DNA of 64,000 bases from CALITV01 sp964415795 (GTDB lineage: Bacteria; UBP6; UBA1177; JAKLFG01). This document shows, one piece after another, positions 41,441-50,339 of this stretch (within the stretch, counting starts at the first letter, position 1; the number at the start of each line of letters is the position of its first letter). The stretch spans positions 8,694 through 72,693 of the forward strand of contig CAYQBN010000012.1 of assembly GCA_964415795.1 (NCBI GenBank), given 5' to 3'. Below the pieces are notes generated by a model. It saw only the letters and a program-made list of their open reading frames with translations. It made no database searches and was not told the origin of the DNA. A program made the position numbers and the translations under genes.

Positions 41441-42796
41441 ATGTTCTTCGAACGCTCTTCCACCGACATTCTCAACGGGCCGATTGCGCCGACCCTTCGC
41501 TCGCTCGCGATCCCCGTCGTGGCACTCAACCTTTTGAGGGCAGGATACAACATCGTCGACATGTTCTGGATCGGAAGGCTCGGCCCCGATTATCTTGCCG
41601 GAGTCTCGGGATCCATTTTCCTTGTGTGGGCAATTCACGGCCTCTCGCATCTCATCACCACCGGTATTACCGCTGGTGTGTCACGGAACATCGGCGAAGA
41701 ACGGACCGACCGAGCCATCGCCAACTCCGTGAGGGCGCTCCGCTACGCGATCTGCTTCGGCATCCTCGTGGCGGCCATCACCTATCCCCTCATCCCCTTC
41801 CTCATCTCCTATGTGGGAATGTCGGAAACGGCGACTCATGCCGGTATCCAGTATCTTCGTATCATGACGATCTTCACCCCGATCATATTCCTTTTGTTCT
41901 CCCTCCATTCTCTGTTCGTCGCCCGTGGAGACACCACCACACCTCTCCGGGTCTACGGGACGACCTTCCTGCTCAATATCCTTCTTTCTCCGCTTCTCAT
42001 GTTCGGGTGGGGAGCCATACCGCGCCTTGAAACGCAGGGGACCGCGTATGCCACCATCATCTCGTATCTCGTCGCCTGTGCATGGTTCTGGCGCGTCATG
42101 CGCCGGCGAAAATGGGTGGTACGACCGGCTTCTTTTCCCGACGGTCTCATCTCCTTGCGACGCTACCTTTCGCTGGGGTATCCAATTGCGCTCACCAGCA
42201 TGATGTTTTCTTTCATCTACTTCTTCATCGCCCGCGTCACCGCCCTTTTCGGCGATGCGGCGGTCGGCGCCATGGGGATCGGTCATCGGGTCGAGTCGCT
42301 CGCCTATTTTTTTGCGTTCGGATTCGCGGTAGGACTTTCTACCTTCGTGGGACAGAACCTCGGTGCAGGGCATCGCGATCGGGCGCTTGCCGCGACTCGA
42401 TACGCCTTAAGAACGGTAGGCATCGCCACGACGGTCTATACGGTGGTGGTCATGATGGGAGCCAGTACCGTGGTCGCGCTCTTCAACAACGATCCAGCAC
42501 TTGTCTCCCACGGCGTATCTTACCTTTGGATCGTTATGCCGGCTGAAGCGCTTCAATCATTGCTCATCCTCATTGAGGATGGCGCCTTCACCGGTGCAGG
42601 CTATACGAGACCGAGCTTCACTGTCAGCCTTCCCGTGACCGTCGCTCGTATACCGCTTGCCTGGTTTCTTGCCGTCTCCTGCGGGCTGGGAGCGGCCGGT
42701 ATCTGGGCGACCATTGCGCTCACCATGGCCGCAAACGCATTCTTGTTCCTCCGGCTCTATCGGAGTGACCGCTGGCTAAGAACGCAGATAGTCTAG
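41441..42796 (+). CDS. MATE-family multidrug/Na+ efflux transporter
   Basis: 451 residues with twelve membrane segments in two similar six-helix halves. The start MFFERSSTDILNGPIAPTLRSLAIPVV and the RAGYNIVDMFWIGRLG segment are standard for MATE proteins, as is the mid-protein RYLSLGYPIALTSMMFSF. It exports organic cations in exchange for Na+ or H+; substrate unknown. No ribosome-binding site is visible. The TAG at 42794-42796 shares CTAG with the stop of the convergent glycosylase gene. Confidence 0.93.
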   Translation: MFFERSSTDILNGPIAPTLRSLAIPVVALNLLRAGYNIVDMFWIGRLGPDYLAGVSGSIFLVWAIHGLSHLITTGITAGVSRNIGEERTDRAIANSVRALRYAICFGILVAAITYPLIPFLISYVGMSETATHAGIQYLRIMTIFTPIIFLLFSLHSLFVARGDTTTPLRVYGTTFLLNILLSPLLMFGWGAIPRLETQGTAYATIISYLVACAWFWRVMRRRKWVVRPASFPDGLISLRRYLSLGYPIALTSMMFSFIYFFIARVTALFGDAAVGAMGIGHRVESLAYFFAFGFAVGLSTFVGQNLGAGHRDRALAATRYALRTVGIATTVYTVVVMMGASTVVALFNNDPALVSHGVSYLWIVMPAEALQSLLILIEDGAFTGAGYTRPSFTVSLPVTVARIPLAWFLAVSCGLGAAGIWATIALTMAANAFLFLRLYRSDRWLRTQIV

Positions 42797-43485
42797 TCGG
42801 CCGAAACCGGTATCCCGAGAAAACGCATTACCCGCTTGATGTCCTCCCAAGCCGGACGCTTATAGTCCGGATTACGGAGAAGCGCCGAAGGATGATAGGT
42901 GACGAACACCGGGATCCCCTCGTAGTCAAAGGTCCTTTCGCGGGCTTCCCGAATGCTCATCTTGTCGTGGCCCAAAAGATACCTGAGTGCCGTTTTACCC
43001 AACAGCACGATGGCGCGGGGCCGTATGATGGCGATCTGTCTTCTCAAATAACCGATGCACGCCGCGGCCTCGTCGGCGAGCGGTTCACGGTTCTCGGGAG
43101 GACGGCACTTGACGATGTTGGCGATATAGACCGAGCTGCGCGGAATTTTCATGCCGTTCTCGATGATCTTGGTAAGAAGCTGTCCCGCCCGCCCTACGAA
43201 CGGTATTCCCTGCAGATCCTCGTCTTCGCCGGGGCCTTCACCGACAAACATGATATCGGCATGAAGGTTGCCGTCGCCGAAGACCAGTTTCGTGCGCGTC
43301 TTTCCCAACCGGCAACCTTGACAATCGAAAGCTTCTCGGAGAACCGCGGCCATTTCGTCCTCGCGCCGCGGGACGACGGTTGCCACTTCCGAAGGAAAAG
43401 GAAGCGGACTGATGCCGTTCTGCCACTTCAGGAACTCGACGACACGCCGATATGGCTGAGGGATGTTCGTTTCTTTTTCAGTCAT
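42793..43485 (-). CDS. Uracil-DNA glycosylase, family 4 (Fe-S)
   Basis: 230 residues. Motifs of the thermophilic/Fe-S type: GEGPGEDEDLQG as the catalytic motif, IVKCRPPENREP, VLLGKTALRYLLG and the C-terminal YHPSALLRNP. Four cysteines fit the [4Fe-4S] site: the pair in CQGC, one in VKCRPP and one in AACIGYL. It removes uracil from DNA to start base-excision repair. It is 20 bases downstream of the HEAT-repeat gene. Confidence 0.95.
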   Translation of the reverse strand: MTEKETNIPQPYRRVVEFLKWQNGISPLPFPSEVATVVPRREDEMAAVLREAFDCQGCRLGKTRTKLVFGDGNLHADIMFVGEGPGEDEDLQGIPFVGRAGQLLTKIIENGMKIPRSSVYIANIVKCRPPENREPLADEAAACIGYLRRQIAIIRPRAIVLLGKTALRYLLGHDKMSIREARERTFDYEGIPVFVTYHPSALLRNPDYKRPAWEDIKRVMRFLGIPVSAD

Positions 43486-43505
43486 GAAGAAAAGAAAACG
43501 CAGCG

Positions 43506-45023
43506 TTATTCTTTTTTGCGGCCGTAGCGAAGAATGAAAAGGTTATCCTCGATCGCGTTGGCAGCCTGTTCACGGATCTTCTTGTTGTCTTCTTCGGTGA
43601 TTATCTTCTTCAAATATTCCTGAACGCTCTTGTCGGCGATCTGCGCCATTGCATCAACGGCAATCGACTTGGCAAGCACCGATTTCTCTCGCCGCACGAA
43701 CTCGTAGAGCGGTACCACCCCCTCCTTTTTGTCGAGGGCTCCCACCGCTATGGCGGCAGTCGAGCGGACCTCTTCGTTAGGCGAATCCTTCATCACCTTC
43801 ACAAGGAAGGGAAGCGACTCTTCGTAGCCATACTTCCCGAGCGTGGAGAGTATGATCTTCTTCCAGAACAGGTTCTCGTCCTTGTCGAACAAAGTGATGA
43901 GCGTCGCCGCCGAATCCTTCGACTTGATGCGCTCGAAGTATGCCGCATACTCAAGTTTCCGTTCGCTCGAGCGTTCGTTCACCGACGCAGCAAGAACCAA
44001 CTCTATAAGGTCGGCTCCTTCATACTCTGAAAGCGTCGAAAGGATAACTGAAAGCCACCGGACATCTTCGGTAGCAAGTTCGCGTTGGATGATCTTTTTG
44101 GTGTCGGGCGTATCGAGCTCTATGATCGCCTGCAAAAAGGCTTTTTTGTTCGACTCGGGCGAATCAACAGGAAAACACTCGCTTGACGGTGGATTGTACA
44201 TCTCGTCGGTACGAAGGAGATCGGAAAGCTCGCGTACGGCCTCTTTCGCGTCCGTCGTTGCGGCACATTTCGCTGCCGCGATCTGTGAATCTTGGGAAAG
44301 ACTCTTTATCTTCGAAAGCACATGCTTCTTGAAGAACAAATCTCCCATCACCTGGGCCGAGAACTTGACGGCCAGACACCCGATCATGTCGGCTTGAGGA
44401 ATGAGCTTCGCATATTCCTCGTCGTCCAACTTCACCGAGAGATACGCGGCGGCGGGAATGAGCGCCTTGAGCGAGTTCAATTCCTTTGCGGCAATGTATT
44501 TTTTGAACAATTCCCTCAGTCGCTCTTCGCTCCCCTGCTGTACGCCGCCTGTGGCCTTCTCGCGCACAGCTTGCGTTACCGCCTCAAAGAGCTCGACATT
44601 GAAGAGTTGCCAGAAATTGGTGCGATAGGGGCTTGAGAAGGAGAAGTTCACCTTGTCTCCCATGACGGGGACCGATATCGAATCCGCATGAAGAGCAAAA
44701 GAGTCACCTGTCTTCCGGGCAACGAATATATACTGAGCACGCGGCTGATAGGTAAAGCGGTGCATACGCCAGTGTTTTTGGTTGTCTATGTCGGTCACGA
44801 TCGCCTCGTCGGGAACCGTTCCCGTGAACACCTTCACCTTGCGTACCCGGGCCTTGGTCTGTCCTCCCTGCAGGTAATCACCGATGAAGATGGCATCGGC
44901 TTCGGCCACCGATTTAAAGAACTGAGCCGCATCGAACACATCGCCTTCCCCGCCCGCCGCATTCAAAGAGGTGCCGGTCGCCATCATTGCACCGAAAAGA
45001 AAAAGCACATACCGGAACACCAT
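43506..45023 (-). CDS. Exported HEAT-repeat protein
   Basis: 505 residues, with a signal sequence (MVFRYVLFLFGAMMATGTSLNAAG) cleaved near residue 23. The first folded region (about 30-160) is beta-rich and unknown. From about 190 to the end the protein is helical; the last 160 residues (YFERIKSKDSAATLITLFDKD, SLPFLVKVMKDSPNEEVRSTAAIAVGAL, REQAANAIED) are HEAT repeats, used for protein binding. It has an AGGAGG ribosome-binding site and a promoter at 45068-45096, and is followed by the uracil-DNA glycosylase gene. Function unknown. Confidence 0.7.
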   Translation of the reverse strand: MVFRYVLFLFGAMMATGTSLNAAGGEGDVFDAAQFFKSVAEADAIFIGDYLQGGQTKARVRKVKVFTGTVPDEAIVTDIDNQKHWRMHRFTYQPRAQYIFVARKTGDSFALHADSISVPVMGDKVNFSFSSPYRTNFWQLFNVELFEAVTQAVREKATGGVQQGSEERLRELFKKYIAAKELNSLKALIPAAAYLSVKLDDEEYAKLIPQADMIGCLAVKFSAQVMGDLFFKKHVLSKIKSLSQDSQIAAAKCAATTDAKEAVRELSDLLRTDEMYNPPSSECFPVDSPESNKKAFLQAIIELDTPDTKKIIQRELATEDVRWLSVILSTLSEYEGADLIELVLAASVNERSSERKLEYAAYFERIKSKDSAATLITLFDKDENLFWKKIILSTLGKYGYEESLPFLVKVMKDSPNEEVRSTAAIAVGALDKKEGVVPLYEFVRREKSVLAKSIAVDAMAQIADKSVQEYLKKIITEEDNKKIREQAANAIEDNLFILRYGRKKE

Positions 45024-45067
45024 GTTTTCCTCCTGTAAGGCCCCTCATTTCAAATCAGGTGTTTTTT

Positions 45068-45096
45068 ACCTTAACCTAAACAAAGTCCCTTGTCAA
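45068..45096 (-). promoter_or_regulatory. Promoter of the HEAT-repeat gene
   Basis: On the minus strand: TTGACA (45096-45091), 17 bases, TAAGGT (45073-45068). Confidence 0.7.
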
Positions 45097-45158
45097 CCTT
45101 TACCCACACTAAATTACACGGAAAGTATCCCCTTCTTTCCCGATTTCGCCGAAAAATG

Positions 45159-45186
45159 TTGCCGAGAGAACGGAAAACGGTATGAT
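45159..45186 (+). promoter_or_regulatory. Putative promoter of the ferredoxin-AOR operon
   Basis: TTGCCG at 45159-45164, 16 bases, TATGAT at 45181-45186; ATG at 45216. Confidence 0.5.
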
Positions 45187-45215
45187 TGAAAAGCATCAAC
45201 AACAAGGGGTCTTTC

Positions 45216-45623
45216 ATGAAAATCAAAGTCATCGACTCTCAGCGGTGCGTCGGCTGTCAACTCTGCATGTTCGCCTGCTCACGGAGGAGCGGTATTGGCG
45301 GTCTATCGAACTCCTGTATCGGTGTCAAATCCTCCGGTGGCATGTCGAAAGGATTCACAGTGGTCGTCTGTCGTTCGTGCATAAACCCTCCCTGTGCACG
45401 CGCCTGTCCGGTGGATGCTCTCGAAAAAAGGCCCGATGGAGGAGTGCGACTCCATCCGGATCGTTGTATCGGATGCGGTGCCTGCCGGGCCGCGTGCATC
45501 CTCAAGGCGGTCTTCTGGAACGAGGAGACACAGAAACCGCTTATCTGCGTCCACTGCGGGACTTGTGTAAGGTATTGTCCTCACGGCGTCCTCGATTTGG
45601 AAAAAACGGAGGTGCGGCCATGA
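45216..45623 (+). CDS. Four-cluster ferredoxin-like protein
   Basis: 135 residues from the ATG at 45216, with AAGGGG upstream. Four Cys-rich motifs are visible: CVGCQLCMFAC, CRSCINPPCARACP, CIGCGACRAAC and CVHCGTCVRYC, the pattern of DMSO reductase/hydrogenase-type electron-transfer subunits with four [4Fe-4S] clusters. It overlaps the aldehyde ferredoxin oxidoreductase gene by ATGA, so it is very likely the electron carrier subunit for that enzyme. Confidence 0.93.
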   Translation: MKIKVIDSQRCVGCQLCMFACSRRSGIGGLSNSCIGVKSSGGMSKGFTVVVCRSCINPPCARACPVDALEKRPDGGVRLHPDRCIGCGACRAACILKAVFWNEETQKPLICVHCGTCVRYCPHGVLDLEKTEVRP

Positions 45624-47386
45624 CTCACGCCTATCCCACCAAAGTGCTCTACATAGATCTCACCAAAAAGAGTTTCCGGTCTGTCGAGCGGCCTGAACTT
45701 TTCGCCCGGTCTCTGGGGGGTACCGGCGCAGCGATAAAACTCCTTCACGAGAACTGCCCTGCCGGCGTTGACCCCTATGCGCCCGAGGCACCTATCATCT
45801 TTTCAGTCGGTCCGCTCACGAGCCTCTTCCCGCTCGCTTCAAAAACGGTCGCCATGTTCAAGTCGCCGCTCACCGGCAACCTCGGCGAAAGCCACGCCGG
45901 CGGACGGGCAGCGCAGGCGATCCGGATGGCAGGCTATGGCGCCATCGTCATCACCGGAGCGAGCGACCTACCGGTGTGCGTAGCGATCCATGGCTCAAAA
46001 GTGTACTTCCGCGACGCTACATCGCTCTGGGGAATGCGCAGTCTCTTTACCGCCGGGTCCATCATCCGCGCCGCGGAGCCGGGAGCCGGCGTCCGCTCGA
46101 TCATGCGAATAGGACGCGGTGGCGAGAATCTCGTGTCGTTCGGCTCGGTGACGACCGAGACCTATCGGCACTTTGGTCGTCTTGGCCTCGGAGCGGTGTT
46201 CGGCAGTAAGAAAATAAAGGCGGTCATCGTATCGGGTGAACGCTCGATACCGATCGAAGACAAGAAGAAATACCGCGATCTCTACGACCACATCTTCAAG
46301 GCAGCGGTAGAGTCGCCAGCGATGAAGAAATACCACGACCTCGGCACTGCCGGTAATGTCAAGACCATGCAAGCGATCGGCGCCGTCCCGACGCGCAACC
46401 TGCGCGAAGGTCGATTCGAGCACGCCGAAGCCCTCTCGGGAGAGGCACTTGCAAAAGGGTATCTCGGACGGCGGCTTGCCTGCGCCCACTGCCCGGTCGC
46501 TTGCATCCACATCGCGGCAGTGCGTGAGCCATACGAGAACGAACCCTATTTCTACAAGACGACGATGGTCAGCTATGATTGGGAACTCATCTATGCGCTC
46601 GGCACGCTGCTCGGCATCGGTGATCCCGAGGGGATGCTCCTGCTCATCGACGCTGTGGAAAAGGCGGGGCTCGATACCATCTCGACCGGCGTCTGCCTCG
46701 CGTGGGCGACCGAGGCGATGGAACGCGGGATCATCTCGGAGAAGGAAACGAATGGTCTTCGTCTCACATGGGGAGACTGGAGGGCCTATCTGAGTGCCGT
46801 CGAACATCTCGTTACCCTCGCCAACGACTTTTATCTGGCTCTCGCCAAGGGTTCGGCACATGCCGCTTCGATCTACGGTGGCAAGGAGTTCGCCCTTTCA
46901 TTCGGCGGCAACGAGATGCCGGGCTATCCCGCCGGGCCAGCGAGTTATCTCGGGTTCCTCCTCGGTACGCGTCACAGCCACCTCGACAACGCCGGCTATA
47001 GTCTTGATCAAACACTGCTTAAAGAGGGAAAGCGGATCTCGGCACCACAGATCGTCGACGAGCTCATGAAAGAAGAGATGTGGCGACAGGTGCTCACGAG
47101 CCTTTGCATCTGTCTCTTCGCACGAGGCATCTACACCCCGGAGGTGGTGCGCGAGGCGCTCGCAGTCGCCGGTTACGGATTCTCCGACGAAGAGATCCGG
47201 TCCATCGGCCGCGAGATCTATCGTGACAAGTACGCCTTCAAACTTGCTCACGGCTTCGATCTGGACGCGCTCCGTCCCCCCGACCGCATCTACGAGATGC
47301 CCACGGCAAACGGTCCATTCGACCGCGTCTTCATCGAAGAAGGGATCCGCTATGCTAAAGAGCGGATAACGGCGCTCGTTTCCTGA
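45620..47386 (+). CDS. Aldehyde ferredoxin oxidoreductase
   Basis: 588 residues from the ATG at 45620, with GGAGG upstream. The N-terminal domain shows KVLYIDLTKKSFRS, GGTGAAIKLL, the GPLTSLFPLASK and FKSPLTGNLGES segments, all AOR landmarks. The cubane ligands are C288AHC291PVAC295, with a fourth Cys at about 496 or 498 in TSLCICLF. AOR-family enzymes use a tungstopterin cofactor to interconvert aldehydes and carboxylic acids with ferredoxin. The substrate is open; it is not the formaldehyde or glyceraldehyde-3-phosphate form by any feature I can see. It forms a two-gene operon with the ferredoxin. Confidence 0.93.
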   Translation: MTHAYPTKVLYIDLTKKSFRSVERPELFARSLGGTGAAIKLLHENCPAGVDPYAPEAPIIFSVGPLTSLFPLASKTVAMFKSPLTGNLGESHAGGRAAQAIRMAGYGAIVITGASDLPVCVAIHGSKVYFRDATSLWGMRSLFTAGSIIRAAEPGAGVRSIMRIGRGGENLVSFGSVTTETYRHFGRLGLGAVFGSKKIKAVIVSGERSIPIEDKKKYRDLYDHIFKAAVESPAMKKYHDLGTAGNVKTMQAIGAVPTRNLREGRFEHAEALSGEALAKGYLGRRLACAHCPVACIHIAAVREPYENEPYFYKTTMVSYDWELIYALGTLLGIGDPEGMLLLIDAVEKAGLDTISTGVCLAWATEAMERGIISEKETNGLRLTWGDWRAYLSAVEHLVTLANDFYLALAKGSAHAASIYGGKEFALSFGGNEMPGYPAGPASYLGFLLGTRHSHLDNAGYSLDQTLLKEGKRISAPQIVDELMKEEMWRQVLTSLCICLFARGIYTPEVVREALAVAGYGFSDEEIRSIGREIYRDKYAFKLAHGFDLDALRPPDRIYEMPTANGPFDRVFIEEGIRYAKERITALVS

Positions 47387-47404
47387 TTCCTTTCCTGACA
47401 CCTC

Positions 47405-50335
47405 TCAAAACGACGAGATGAAGAGGTGGAAACTCCAGAGGTCCTCTTTGTAATCGCGCATCGCGTCTTCCCGCGGGAAGAGGTTCGCTCCCGCTTGCAG
47501 ATTGACGGCTCCAATCGGCGAGGCGAAGAGCAATCCGCCGCCGGCACCGTATCGGAAGAGGTCGCCCTTGCCGACATTCTCTATGCGCTCCCAAAGGTTC
47601 CCCGCGTCGAAGAAGGCGACCACATAGAGCCGATCGCCGATCTTCACCCGCATCTCGTTGCGCCAGAAAATCGAGTAGCGCCCTTCCGGGACACCGTCGT
47701 CGTCGTCGTTGGGGATGATGGTGTTCTGCCCAAAGCCACGCACGGTGGTCGAACCTCCGAGTTTGAGCGTGTCGTCGGCAGTGAGCGTCCCGGTATGGAG
47801 AAAGAGAGCCGCATAACGGAGGAACGAATGCCACACGAGCGTATCCCGCGGTTCGTAGTCCCCCGAGACCGTGCGCTGGTAGCGAAGCGGCAGATAACCG
47901 GACAGGTAGTTCTCAAGGAGAGTGTACTTCGTTTCCGTTCCCAACAGCGAGGTGACATTGCGGAGGCGAAGACCTATCTTCCAGCCCTGATAGGAGTTCA
48001 CCGGGCTGTTCCGGTAATCGACCCATCCTTCGATACCAGGGCTTAAAAGGTAGCGCCCCGCCCGCGCGAAGCGGTCGTCGCCGGAAAGGTCGGCATGGAA
48101 CATTTCCTCGTCCTGTCGCGAAAGTTCAGCATCGAGCGAAAGAAAGAAGTGATCGCCGAAGCGTTTGTAGAGAGTGAAGGTGAGACCGTTCTTGTCGAGC
48201 AGGTACGGAACGCCGCTCGCCGATCGGGTGTCGTGAATGTGGAAGAGTTCGGTCTGCAATCCCAGAGAGAAAGGGAGAAAGTAGAGATCAGGAACGATGA
48301 ACACGCCGTTCACCGAGCGGTCTATTCGCTCGAACGACGCTATCTCGTGAAGAAAATAGTCGCGGAATCCGGCGCTCATGAACCACGGTATCTTGTAGGC
48401 GAGCTTGTAACTGAGTTGGAGCGTGAGCACCTTACCCAATATGTTCTTGTATTCGAAGGCACCGAACAGACGAACCCCCTCGTCGGTCGCTACGCCGGCC
48501 CCTAGATCGAAGCGGAAACGCCACGCCTCAGTCACAGAAACAACGATATCCTTCTCGGAAGCCGGGGTGTCCTCATCAAGAATCCTGATCTCGGTCGCAT
48601 CGAATGCGCCGGTGATCAAAAGGTTCTGGCGCGCATCGTGAAGCATCTGCGTGGTGATAAGGCTTCCCTGTTCGATACGCACCACACTGCGAACGACCGA
48701 TTCAGAGGTGAGCGCATTGCCGCTCACGACTATCTCCCCTGCCGTGACCGGGAAGATATCCTCTACGAAGAAGGTGATCCGTACGCGCGATCCGTCAGTG
48801 ACCTGCTCGGGACGGACCCGTGCGAAGAGGTAGCCGCGCGATCGCAAAAAAAACTCTATGTCTGCGGCCGTTCGCTCGACCATCGCAGGGTCGAACGGCA
48901 CCTCGGTCGCTATATCCATCTCGGACTCCAGTTCCTCGTCAAGACGCGGATCTCCGCTTCGAAAACCGACCCATGCAAGCGTGGTTCGTGGCCCTTCCTC
49001 CAAAGAGATGTCGAGGTACAGAAGATCGGCTTCCCGTACGAGTGCGACACGCTCAACCTTTGCCTCCAGAAAACCTTGTGATCGGCACAACGACTCTATG
49101 TGACGCGCGATATCCATCGTATAGTCCTCGGGGATCGCGTAGCGGCTTGCGGGAAGAACCGCACGATCGCGATTGGTACGCCGCAGAGTCGTGATGCGGG
49201 TCCCATCGGTATCGCGATAGCCTCCCCCAAGGAGCGTACGATTCAGGACCGGATCGGGAAAGCCCTCGTCCGCAAGACGCTCTTCTACGAACGCAAACAG
49301 GTCCCGTTCGATCTCACGCGGAGAGCCCTCCACAAGACCACTGAATACGACTCCGTCGAGAAACCGGCGAGCGCCTTCCTCTACGGTGGCAACCGTCGAC
49401 ACTTCGTTCTCCTTCCGATCCTCGGTCACTGTCAGGGTTACCCGAACATCAGGGAATCCAGCTGCCTGATAGAAGCGAAAAAGACGCTTCCTCGTCTCTT
49501 CCCGATCGTGGTGCCACTGCTCACGGCGCGTCACCACCTCTCGAAGGGTGTTGTCGGAAAAGGCGACATTCCCTTCAAACACCAGCCGGTAACGGGGACC
49601 GCGGTTGACCGTCATGATGACCGTTCCATCGTCCTGCGTCACCCGCTTGACCGAAACATCGAGGTAACCGCGGTTCCGATAGTACTCTTCGACACGGTCG
49701 TTCATGTCTCTTAGCCGTTCCTCAGTGAGTGGCGAGAAGGCATCCGAGAAAGTGAGCATGTTCTCCAGTTCCCGTTTCTCGGAGGGAAAGATGTCTCCCT
49801 CGACCTGAACACGCGTGATCTGGCGGCGTTCCCCTTCCTGCACCGAAATATGCAGTTCGGCTGTCGCGGCGGATGTTCGGCGCACCTCAATGCTAACGGC
49901 GGCGTCGAAGTATCCTTCGCTTCGATAGGCGAAAACGATCTCTTCCCGAACGCGATCGAGAGACAATTCCAAGAAGGGCGCATATCGTCGAAGGTTGGCG
50001 ACAAGCTTTATCCGATTGTCCGAAAGGGCCCGATTTCCCGAGATGACGATGTCTTCGACCAAAAGGACCGGCTGTGCCGAAATGGTAAGGATCACCTGAT
50101 CTTCCTTCGTACCGGGCGCCATCGTCACTATTACCTGTTCGAAGCGGCCGGTGGCGTAGAGCAGGCGAACGGTGCGGCGAACGCTGCCCACCGAAAGTTC
50201 GTCACCGGTATGCACCTTGATGAGACGACGATACTCTTCGATAGGGACCGGTGCCTTCCATACGACCCTCTCCACGATAGCCGCTTGCACCGCGAAGAAA
50301 AACAAGAGCAAGAGCGAGAAGAGAACCGTCCGCAT
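47405..50335 (-). CDS. Omp85-family outer-membrane assembly protein with about seven POTRA domains
   Basis: 976 residues with a signal peptide (1-18). POTRA-type beta-alpha-alpha-beta-beta repeats are visible at about 20-89, 90-168, 171-247, 249-323, 325-449 (with a long insert), 450-530 and 531-604. The C-terminal barrel (about 605-976) includes the VRGFG motif that marks the Omp85 L6 loop, and ends with Phe. BamA usually has five POTRAs, TamA three. Because tamB ends 4 bases upstream, it probably works with TamB in lipid or protein transport to the outer membrane. The last gene of the tRNA-tamB-omp85 unit; its stop lies 18 bases from the convergent AOR gene. Confidence 0.9.
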   Translation of the reverse strand: MRTVLFSLLLLFFFAVQAAIVERVVWKAPVPIEEYRRLIKVHTGDELSVGSVRRTVRLLYATGRFEQVIVTMAPGTKEDQVILTISAQPVLLVEDIVISGNRALSDNRIKLVANLRRYAPFLELSLDRVREEIVFAYRSEGYFDAAVSIEVRRTSAATAELHISVQEGERRQITRVQVEGDIFPSEKRELENMLTFSDAFSPLTEERLRDMNDRVEEYYRNRGYLDVSVKRVTQDDGTVIMTVNRGPRYRLVFEGNVAFSDNTLREVVTRREQWHHDREETRKRLFRFYQAAGFPDVRVTLTVTEDRKENEVSTVATVEEGARRFLDGVVFSGLVEGSPREIERDLFAFVEERLADEGFPDPVLNRTLLGGGYRDTDGTRITTLRRTNRDRAVLPASRYAIPEDYTMDIARHIESLCRSQGFLEAKVERVALVREADLLYLDISLEEGPRTTLAWVGFRSGDPRLDEELESEMDIATEVPFDPAMVERTAADIEFFLRSRGYLFARVRPEQVTDGSRVRITFFVEDIFPVTAGEIVVSGNALTSESVVRSVVRIEQGSLITTQMLHDARQNLLITGAFDATEIRILDEDTPASEKDIVVSVTEAWRFRFDLGAGVATDEGVRLFGAFEYKNILGKVLTLQLSYKLAYKIPWFMSAGFRDYFLHEIASFERIDRSVNGVFIVPDLYFLPFSLGLQTELFHIHDTRSASGVPYLLDKNGLTFTLYKRFGDHFFLSLDAELSRQDEEMFHADLSGDDRFARAGRYLLSPGIEGWVDYRNSPVNSYQGWKIGLRLRNVTSLLGTETKYTLLENYLSGYLPLRYQRTVSGDYEPRDTLVWHSFLRYAALFLHTGTLTADDTLKLGGSTTVRGFGQNTIIPNDDDDGVPEGRYSIFWRNEMRVKIGDRLYVVAFFDAGNLWERIENVGKGDLFRYGAGGGLLFASPIGAVNLQAGANLFPREDAMRDYKEDLWSFHLFISSF

Positions 50336-50339
50336 CGCG

